Below are positions 1 to 4,726 of a DNA stretch of 5,278 bases, one piece after another; position 1 is the stretch's first letter, and each line of letters begins with the position of its first letter. The position numbers were made by a program, and so were the translations under genes. The notes beneath the pieces are model-generated. The model was not told the DNA's origin and did not search any database. It was given only the letters and a program-made list of their open reading frames with translations. This DNA comes from Chloroflexota bacterium (GTDB taxonomy: Bacteria > Chloroflexota > Anaerolineae > Aggregatilineales > Phototrophicaceae), in assembly GCA_003242205.1 (NCBI GenBank), contig QGUR01000307.1:1-5278 (forward strand), written 5' to 3'.

Positions 1-1
1 C

Positions 2-1204
2 GGTGTCATCCTCGACTGGGTTCCGGCGCATTTTCCCAAAGACGCGCACGCGCTGGGCTATTTCGACGGCACGCATCTGTACGAACATGCCGACCCGCGT
101 CAGGGCGAGCATCCCGACTGGGGAACCTACGTTTTCAACTACGGGCGCAACGAGGTCCGCAACTTCCTCATCTCCAACGCCATTTACTGGCTGCGGGAAT
201 TTCACATCGACGGCCTGCGCGTTGACGCCGTTTCGTCGATGCTGTATCTCGATTTCTCGCGCGAGCCGGGCCAGTGGGTTCCGAACAAATACGGCGGGCG
301 CGAAAATCTGGAAGCAATCGACTTCATCCACAAGCTGAACGAGACGCTGCACCGCGAATGCCCCGGCACGCTGTGCATTGCCGAAGAATCGACTTCGTGG
401 CAGATGGTCTCGCGCCCGATCTATCTCGGCGGGCTGGGCTTCACGCTCAAATGGAACATGGGCTGGATGCACGACACGCTGAAATACATGTCGATCGATC
501 CGATCCACCGCCGCTATTATCACAACATGGTCACGTTCTCGATGTCCTACGCCTTCAGCGAAAACTTCGTGCTGGCGCTCTCGCACGACGAAGTCGTCCA
601 CCTCAAAGGCTCGCTGATCGCCAAAATGGCGGGCGACTGGTGGCAGAAGTTCGCTTCGCTGCGTCTGCTCTACGGCTACCAGTACACGCATCCGGGCAAG
701 AAGCTGCTGTTCATGGGGCAGGAGTTTGGCCAGTGGCGCGAGTGGAACGAGGCCGAAAGCCTGGAGTGGTATCTGCTGGAATGGCCGACGCACGCCGGCC
801 TGCAAGCGTGGGTGCGCGATCTGAACCGGATCTACAAACAGGAACCCGCGCTCTACGAAAATGACTTCGACTGGAACGGCTATCAGTGGATCGAAGCCAA
901 CGACGCCGAGCAAAGCGTGCTCAGCTACATTCGCTATGCCGACGACCGCAGCGATTTTCTGGTCGTCCTGTGCAACTTCACGCCGGTCGTCCGCCATAAC
1001 TACCGCATTGGCGTGCCGGCGGCGGGTACGTACCGCGAACTGCTGAACAGCGACTCGGCGCATTACGGCGGCAGCAATGTCGGCAACGGCGGCCAACTGG
1101 CAACCGAACCCGTGCGCTGGCATGCATGGGACAACAGTCTGCTGTTGACCGTGCCGCCGCTGGCGACGCTGATCCTCAAACCTGTGCGCGAGGACGAGTC
1201 ATAA
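2..1204 (+). CDS. glgB: 1,4-alpha-glucan branching enzyme GlgB, C-terminal 400 residues (5' end outside window)
   Basis: Glycogen branching enzyme (GH13 family, EC 2.4.1.18): cuts alpha-1,4-glucan chains and re-attaches the piece through an alpha-1,6 bond, in the cytoplasm. The open frame enters from the left edge with codons starting at base 2 and ends in TAA at 1202-1204, so there is no start here; the ATG at 239 is internal. Residues 1-11 hold GH13 region I (DWVPAH, residues 5-10). DGLRVDAV contains the nucleophile Asp at residue 75 (bases 224-226; E. coli D405). AEES contains the acid/base Glu at residue 128 (bases 383-385; E. coli E458). LSHDEVVH contains the third catalytic Asp at residue 196 (bases 587-589; E. 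coli D526). The C-terminal beta domain is present (NFTPV, LLNSDS, SNVGNGG, PPLATL). By alignment from memory with the 728-residue E. coli enzyme, about 330 N-terminal residues are missing. After the third Asp the family's usual HGKKS/HGKGS reads HLKGS. All visible catalytic residues are intact. Tail to tail with mutY. Confidence 0.97.
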   Translation, partial: GVILDWVPAHFPKDAHALGYFDGTHLYEHADPRQGEHPDWGTYVFNYGRNEVRNFLISNAIYWLREFHIDGLRVDAVSSMLYLDFSREPGQWVPNKYGGRENLEAIDFIHKLNETLHRECPGTLCIAEESTSWQMVSRPIYLGGLGFTLKWNMGWMHDTLKYMSIDPIHRRYYHNMVTFSMSYAFSENFVLALSHDEVVHLKGSLIAKMAGDWWQKFASLRLLYGYQYTHPGKKLLFMGQEFGQWREWNEAESLEWYLLEWPTHAGLQAWVRDLNRIYKQEPALYENDFDWNGYQWIEANDAEQSVLSYIRYADDRSDFLVVLCNFTPVVRHNYRIGVPAAGTYRELLNSDSAHYGGSNVGNGGQLATEPVRWHAWDNSLLLTVPPLATLILKPVREDES

Positions 1205-2275
1205 CAACATCGCCCGCCGCGCTGCCAGCGCTGCGATCACCTGACGGTCGGCCTTGCCGAAACTGTAGTCGGAAAGCTGCTCCGGCGTCACCCACGCGAA
1301 AGCGCGCACGCCGATGGCCTGCGGCGGGCCGGAGACATAGCGGCACTCGAAGGCGTGCAGCGTGATTTTGAAGTGCGTGAAGCCATGCCGCACGACCGTG
1401 AATAACTCCCCGACTTCGACTTCAATCGCCAGTTCCTCGCGCAGTTCGCGGCGCAGACATTCCTGCAGCGTTTCGCCGTCTTCCTGCTTGCCGCCGGGGA
1501 ATTCCCACAGGCCGCCGAGCAGCCCGTCCAGCGGCCGCTGCGCGATCAGCAGGCGGCCCGCGTCATCCCGGATAATGCCGGCGGCGACATGGTAATGGGG
1601 TGTGGTCGCTTTCGCCTTTTTCACCGGGCGCTGGCGCTGCGTGCCGCGCGCAAAGGCGAGGCAGTGTTCCCGAACGGGACACTGCGCGCACAGGGGTTCG
1701 CGCGGCCTGCACACCAGCCGTCCAAGCTCCATCAGCGCCTGATTGTAATCGCCGGGGCGCTCGTCGGGCAGGCGTTCCTCGGCCAGCCGCCACAACTGCG
1801 CCTGAGTCGCGGCCTGCGTCACGTCGTCTTCAAGGTCGATAAGCCGGGAAAAGACACGGATGACGTTGCCATCGAGCACGGGCGCGCGCACGCCAAAGGC
1901 AATGCTGGCAATCGCGCCCGCCGTATAGCGTCCGATGCCGGGCAGCGCCAACAGCCCTTCGATACTGTCGGGAAAACGGCCACCCAGTTCACGGGCGACG
2001 ATCTGCGCCGCGCGGTGCAGGTTGCGCGCCCGGCTGTAATAGCCCAGCCCTTCCCACAGCTTCAGCACTTCATCCAGTGGCGCGGCGGCCAGCGCCTCGA
2101 CGCTGGGAAAAGCGGCGACAAACCGGAGGAAGTACGGCTTGACCGTTTCCACCTGCGTTTGCTGAAGCATGATCTCGGACAACCAGACGCGGTAGGGATC
2201 GCGCGAGGCGCGCCAGGGCAGTTCGGCCCGGTGCGCGTCGTACCACGCCAGCAGGCCGTCAACAAACGAATTCAT
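1199..2275 (-). CDS. mutY: Adenine DNA glycosylase MutY with a near-canonical Nudix box in its C-terminal domain
   Basis: Removes adenine mispaired with 8-oxoguanine, the second line of the GO base-excision system. The 358-residue length is usual for the family. N-terminal HhH-GPD domain: LPWR (19-22); LSEIMLQQTQV (32-42) with catalytic Glu34 (E. coli E37); helix-hairpin-helix LPGIGRYTA (111-119); DGNV with catalytic Asp135 (E. coli D138). The [4Fe-4S] loop is Cys189-X6-Cys196-X2-Cys199-X5-Cys205. The C-terminal domain (about 229-350) is the MutT-like 8-oxoG reader, with FTHF at 299-302 in the place of the usual FSH loop. Unusually, its Nudix box (262-284) keeps G-X5-E-X7-RELREE, with only the penultimate Gly replaced by Ala283. 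The ATG at 2275 has a weak GGGAAA 3 nt upstream and an extended -10 at 2305-2313. It ends in TGA and overlaps the glgB stop by 6 bp. Identity is certain; hydrolase activity of the tail is unproven. Confidence 0.97.
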   Translation of the reverse strand: MNSFVDGLLAWYDAHRAELPWRASRDPYRVWLSEIMLQQTQVETVKPYFLRFVAAFPSVEALAAAPLDEVLKLWEGLGYYSRARNLHRAAQIVARELGGRFPDSIEGLLALPGIGRYTAGAIASIAFGVRAPVLDGNVIRVFSRLIDLEDDVTQAATQAQLWRLAEERLPDERPGDYNQALMELGRLVCRPREPLCAQCPVREHCLAFARGTQRQRPVKKAKATTPHYHVAAGIIRDDAGRLLIAQRPLDGLLGGLWEFPGGKQEDGETLQECLRRELREELAIEVEVGELFTVVRHGFTHFKITLHAFECRYVSGPPQAIGVRAFAWVTPEQLSDYSFGKADRQVIAALAARRAMLL

Positions 2276-2304
2276 GGGTTTCCCGTCGCTTTTCGAACGC
2301 GCCG

Positions 2305-2313
2305 ATTATAACA
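2305..2313 (-). promoter_or_regulatory. Extended -10 promoter for mutY
   Basis: On the minus strand this reads TGTTATAAT: a perfect TATAAT hexamer (2310 down to 2305) preceded by the TG of an extended -10. No convincing -35 lies 16-18 bp upstream, which is usual for extended -10 promoters. Transcription would start near 2298, leaving a leader of about 22 nt before the mutY ATG at 2275. This is read from sequence only; no start site has been mapped. Confidence 0.6.
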
Positions 2314-2324
2314 AACCGGGAATG

Positions 2325-2343
2325 CGCCCCTAAATATGGGGCG
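2325..2343. promoter_or_regulatory. Dyad CGCCCC-N7-GGGGCG between divergent promoters (candidate operator)
   Basis: A perfect 6-bp inverted repeat (2325-2330 and 2338-2343) flanks an AT-rich 7-nt centre, TAAATAT. It lies 12 bp upstream of the mutY extended -10 and covers the expected -35 position of the plus-strand promoter whose -10 is at 2364-2369. That position suits a dimeric regulator acting on both promoters. Such GC dyads also arise by chance in GC-rich DNA, so this is a candidate only. Confidence 0.3.
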
Positions 2344-2345
2344 TG

Positions 2346-2361
2346 CCGGTTCCGGTTCCGG
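2346..2361. repeat. Short tandem repeat of CCGGTT upstream of a -10 box
   Basis: Two full CCGGTT units followed by CCGG give 16 bases of perfect 6-bp periodicity. It ends 2 bp before the TACAAT box, so it fills the spacer of that promoter. A related ACCGGG stretch (rc CCCGGT) sits upstream of the mutY -10 at 2315-2320. It may be a repeated protein-binding half-site or a chance low-complexity run. Confidence 0.35.
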
Positions 2362-2363
2362 GG

Positions 2364-2369
2364 TACAAT
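2364..2369 (+). promoter_or_regulatory. -10 box for the SLOG/LSDAT gene
   Basis: TACAAT matches the -10 consensus at five of six positions. The region 17 bp upstream (GCGTGC) is not a recognisable -35. Directly upstream is the hexamer repeat CCGGTTCCGGTTCCGG (2346-2361). Initiation near 2376 would give a leader of about 39 nt before the ATG at 2415. It would also exclude the GTG at 2343 as a start. Confidence 0.45.
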
Positions 2370-2402
2370 GCCAGCAGACAGTACGGGCCAGCGCTGCTGG
2401 CC

Positions 2403-2409
2403 AAAGGAG
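2403..2409 (+). promoter_or_regulatory. Shine-Dalgarno AAAGGAG that sets the start at 2415
   Basis: AAAGGAG ends 5 nt before the ATG at 2415. This is a strong, well-spaced ribosome binding site. It favours that ATG over the in-frame GTG at 2343, which has no SD and lies upstream of the likely -10 box. Confidence 0.8.
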
Positions 2410-2414
2410 CGCGC

Positions 2415-3236
2415 ATGAACACGGCGTATCACACCGGCGAACCTCACTCTGTTCCCCCCGCCGCCGCCGACAGTCCCTATTACCAGCGGCTGCGGATCGC
2501 ATTTTCGGATGATCGCGTGGCCTGGGCAGTTCGCGCGCCGCGTGTCCCGGACATTCCGCGCCTGCTGGAAGCGCTCGGCCTGACACCCGGCACGCCGGCG
2601 CTGTTCGTCACCGGCGGAGCGGGCAACATGGACGAAGCGCAGATGGAACGCACGCGCCCGGCTGTTCTCGAAGGGCTGGCGCGCTTTGCTACGGATTACG
2701 GCGTCAGCATTGTCGATGGCGGCACTGCCTCCGGCGTGATGAAGCTGCTCGGCGAAGCCATGTCGGTATCGGAGGACGGCCCGCGTTTTAACCTGATCGG
2801 CGTCGTGCCAATCGGCGCGGTCTGCTTCCCCGGTTATGACAATCCGGATGGCGTGGCGCTGGACGCCGGACACACGCATTTCATTCTGGCCGATGGCGAG
2901 AAGTTTGGCGACGAGTCGGACCTGATCGCCCGCGTGGCGCTGGTACTGGCCGAAGGCAGCCAGCGCCGGCCGTTTGGGGTCGTCATCAATGGCGGCGATA
3001 TCGCCCGGCAGGAAACCTATGACCGGGTGCTGCGTCAGGAAACCGCCGTGCCGCTGCTGGCCTTCGATGGCAGTGGCCGTTTTGGCGACGAACTGGCGGC
3101 GGCGGCGCAGGGCGCGCCCACGGACGACCCGCGTATCGCCGCCATCGTGCAGCGCGCGCCCGTGTATGTCGCGCCGCTGGAGCGCGGCCCTACGGTGATT
3201 TACGCCGAACTGGAACGTCTGCTCACGTCCGGCTAA
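2415..3236 (+). CDS. SLOG-superfamily protein, LSDAT (TRPM-like) branch; predicted nucleotide-ligand sensor
   Basis: A soluble 273-residue protein that I recognise by motif as a prokaryotic LSDAT-type member of the SLOG (SMF/DprA-LOG) Rossmannoid superfamily, the fold also found in the cytosolic part of TRPM channels. The first strand and glycine loop read LFVTGGAG (63-70). Next come VDGGTASGVM (100-109), LDAGHTH (149-155), KFGDES followed by IARVALVLAE (163-180), VINGGDI (190-196) and FDGSGRFGDEL (217-227), which corresponds to the GTGR-type loop of the family. The glycine-rich loops at 66-70 and 101-104 would form the ligand pocket. The family is proposed, mainly from comparative genomics, to bind nucleotides or their derivatives; no reaction can be assigned here. 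There is no signal peptide or membrane segment. Start chosen at ATG 2415 for its SD. It is divergent from mutY and lies 48 bp before a same-strand membrane TPR gene, a possible partner. Lysine decarboxylase/LOG-type and DprA assignments are less likely because PGGXGTXXE is absent. Confidence 0.8.
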   Translation: MNTAYHTGEPHSVPPAAADSPYYQRLRIAFSDDRVAWAVRAPRVPDIPRLLEALGLTPGTPALFVTGGAGNMDEAQMERTRPAVLEGLARFATDYGVSIVDGGTASGVMKLLGEAMSVSEDGPRFNLIGVVPIGAVCFPGYDNPDGVALDAGHTHFILADGEKFGDESDLIARVALVLAEGSQRRPFGVVINGGDIARQETYDRVLRQETAVPLLAFDGSGRFGDELAAAAQGAPTDDPRIAAIVQRAPVYVAPLERGPTVIYAELERLLTSG

Positions 3237-3241
3237 GCCGG
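3229..3241. promoter_or_regulatory. Dyad CCGGCT-A-AGCCGG over the stop codon and next to the following promoter
   Basis: A perfect 6-bp inverted repeat with a single-base centre. It covers the TAA stop (3234-3236) of the SLOG gene and ends 3 bp before the extended -10 of the next gene. No T-run follows, so a classical terminator is unlikely. A symmetric protein site upstream of the -10 is possible, as is chance. Confidence 0.3.
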
Positions 3242-3250
3242 TGATATGAT
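3242..3250 (+). promoter_or_regulatory. Extended -10 promoter for the membrane TPR gene
   Basis: TGATATGAT is TG-N followed by TATGAT, one mismatch from TATAAT. Transcription from near 3257 gives a leader of about 28 nt containing the GGAG site at 3273-3276. It lies over the ATG at 3246, which argues against that codon as the translation start. The gene could thus be transcribed separately from the SLOG gene, as well as by readthrough. Confidence 0.5.
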
Positions 3251-3272
3251 TAAACAGCGCTACCCTCACGTC

Positions 3273-3276
3273 GGAG
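3273..3276 (+). promoter_or_regulatory. Shine-Dalgarno GGAG that sets the start at 3285
   Basis: GGAG, within CGGAGAAG, lies 8 nt before the ATG at 3285. The upstream in-frame ATG at 3246 has no comparable site. Starting at 3285 also places MRR directly before the hydrophobic core, as in a normal signal peptide or signal anchor. Confidence 0.65.
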
Positions 3277-3284
3277 AAGTCGTT

Positions 3285-4580
3285 ATGCGCCGTCTGGCAC
3301 TCATGCTCACCTGCCTTCTCATCCTGTTACTGCCGGCTGTCGCTGCTGCTCAGGAAGCTGTTTCCGAACCGGATCTCGCGGCGGCCGTCGAACAGGCGCA
3401 GGCTGCGGCGGAAGAAGCGCGCCGCTATGCCGAAGACGCGAGTAACTATCTCGGTATTTTCGAGTCGGTCGGCGTCGCGATTGGCGTCTTCACAGGCATC
3501 GTAGTGCCGGTGCTGGCGATCATCGCCGGTTTTACCGGGCTGAGCCAGCTACGAGAAGCGCGCCGGGAACTGAGCGACGCGCGAGAACGCATGGAGCTCG
3601 AATTACAGGCGCTGCGCGACAAACTGGCCAGAGAAATGCAGGACAAGCAGGCGGAACTGGACGCACTGAAAAAAGAACTGGAAGACAGCGCGCACGACGA
3701 GCGAGTGCGCTCGGATCAGGCGACGCTGGCCCTGTCGCTGCTGCCGCTGGCCGAACGCCAGTACCGTGTCAACGACTATCAGGGCGCGCTGCACACCTAT
3801 CACCGGGCGCTGGAACTCGACCCGGATAACATCGTCATTCATTACCTCATTGGCTATGTCAACACCCAGATGGGCAATCTGGACGAGGCGGAAAAGCATC
3901 TCAACCGGGCGCTGGAACTGGACAGCAAATTCGCGCCCGCGCTGGCAAACCTCGGTTATGTGCTGCGCCGCCGCGCCGATCAGCTTCCGGCGGACGACAT
4001 GAACCGGGGCCGCCTGATGGCCGAAGCCGAGCTGAAGCTGCGCGAGGCGCTGAATCTGGCTCCCAAGCTGGTCGATGAAGATGGCGAGTCATGGTGGGGA
4101 TCGCTCGGCGGCCTGCACCGTCGCCGCGGACAGCTTGACGATGCCATTGAGGCCTACAAACTCGCGCAGCAGGTAACGCCTGCCGCATCATATCCGGCTG
4201 GCAATCTGGCGCTGCTCTACCTCCAGAAGCGCGACAAGGCGCGCATGCTCGAAATGTTCCACCGCACGGAACGACTAGCCCACCGGCGCGTGCTGGCCGA
4301 TGGCGGCGATTTCTGGGGCTGGGCCGACCTGATGGTGGCGCGCGTGGCGCTGGGCAAGTTCGACGAAGCGAAGGAAACGCTGGAGTGGCTGCTGGCATCG
4401 ACGCCGGAAACGGCGACGCACATGCTGGAAAACCCGCTCGAAACGCTGCGCCTGTTGCGAGCCCATGCCGATGCCGAAACCGCCGCCCGCCTGCAACCGC
4501 TGATTGAAGGGCTTGAAAACCGGCTGGCGACGTTGCACAGAGCGCAGACTCCTGCGCCACCGGAGACACTGCCGGAATAA
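3285..4580 (+). CDS. Membrane-anchored coiled-coil protein with about six cytoplasmic TPR-like repeats
   Basis: A 431-residue protein with no family name I can give. Start chosen at ATG 3285 for its SD; an in-frame ATG at 3246 would add 13 residues. Residues 1-22 form a signal-peptide-like segment (MRR, a leucine-rich core, then AVAAA before Gln23). Residues 23-60 are acidic, Ala/Glu-rich and helical. A second hydrophobic helix spans about 61-86. It is followed by a basic stretch (REARRE) and a charged coiled coil (about 88-143). TPR-like units follow at roughly 148-182, 183-216, 217-261 (with an insert), 268-300, 301-333 and 342-375; the first two carry the clear A-L-x-L-D signature. The tail is Pro-rich. 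Whether or not the first segment is cleaved, the positive-inside rule puts the coiled coil and TPRs in the cytoplasm. TPRs usually bind other proteins, so a scaffold or adaptor role is likely. The neighbouring SLOG protein is a candidate partner. A general TPR lipoprotein or secretion factor is an alternative, but no lipobox is seen. Confidence 0.9.
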   Translation: MRRLALMLTCLLILLLPAVAAAQEAVSEPDLAAAVEQAQAAAEEARRYAEDASNYLGIFESVGVAIGVFTGIVVPVLAIIAGFTGLSQLREARRELSDARERMELELQALRDKLAREMQDKQAELDALKKELEDSAHDERVRSDQATLALSLLPLAERQYRVNDYQGALHTYHRALELDPDNIVIHYLIGYVNTQMGNLDEAEKHLNRALELDSKFAPALANLGYVLRRRADQLPADDMNRGRLMAEAELKLREALNLAPKLVDEDGESWWGSLGGLHRRRGQLDDAIEAYKLAQQVTPAASYPAGNLALLYLQKRDKARMLEMFHRTERLAHRRVLADGGDFWGWADLMVARVALGKFDEAKETLEWLLASTPETATHMLENPLETLRLLRAHADAETAARLQPLIEGLENRLATLHRAQTPAPPETLPE

Positions 4581-4581
4581 A

Positions 4582-4643
4582 CCAGACGCCCGGCCCCTCT
4601 CCGGTAATCTGTCGATTCTGGAGAGAGGCGCTCAGGCGTCTGG
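4582..4643. terminator. Long imperfect hairpin between convergent genes, candidate bidirectional terminator
   Basis: Perfect 9-bp arms CCAGACGCC (4582-4590) and GGCGTCTGG (4635-4643) enclose a small internal loop. A second stem pairs 4593-4604 with 4618-4629, with one C-A mismatch and one G-U pair, around a 13-nt loop. It begins 2 nt after the TAA of the TPR gene. On the minus strand the stem is followed at once by TTTATT, as expected for termination of the M32 gene transcript. On the plus strand only a weak TTGCTTT lies further on, so plus-strand termination is less certain. Confidence 0.6.
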
Positions 4644-4726
4644 CAACTCCGTTGCTTTCCCCGCTCCGCACTCCTGAAATCCCGTTTCCAGAATTTGTAT
4701 GGAGCAGGCGGATCGGGGACGAGACG

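Noticed and set aside
3..338. Plus-strand 111-codon frame at the left edge
   Set aside because: Ser/Thr/Arg-rich shadow of glgB; the frame starting at base 2 gives the conserved GH13 regions.
1589..2311. Plus-strand open frame of 240 codons opposite mutY
   Set aside because: It is antisense to the conserved HhH and Fe-S coding parts of mutY, has no recognisable domain, and runs through the mutY promoter.
2343..2414. GTG at 2343 as the start of the SLOG protein (24 extra residues)
   Set aside because: No SD, the extension is not family-like, and the -10 box at 2364 lies inside it; ATG 2415 has AAAGGAG at ideal spacing.
2259..3269. Long minus-strand open frame (336 codons) covering the whole SLOG gene
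   Set aside because: Arg/His/Gln-rich composition typical of an antisense shadow in GC-rich DNA; the plus strand carries a clear SLOG motif series and a good SD.
3246..3284. ATG at 3246 as the start of the TPR protein (13 extra residues)
   Set aside because: It lies within the extended -10 box and lacks an SD; the start at 3285 has GGAG and gives a normal signal-peptide N-terminus.
2415..4580. Anti-phage defence island
   Set aside because: Flanking genes are housekeeping and no nuclease, toxin, cyclase or mobile element is visible; SLOG membership alone does not justify a defence call.
3901..4671. Minus-strand open frame of 256 codons opposite the TPR gene
   Set aside because: Low-complexity Pro/Arg/Ala composition and no motif; it crosses the terminator hairpin; the plus-strand TPR reading is convincing.
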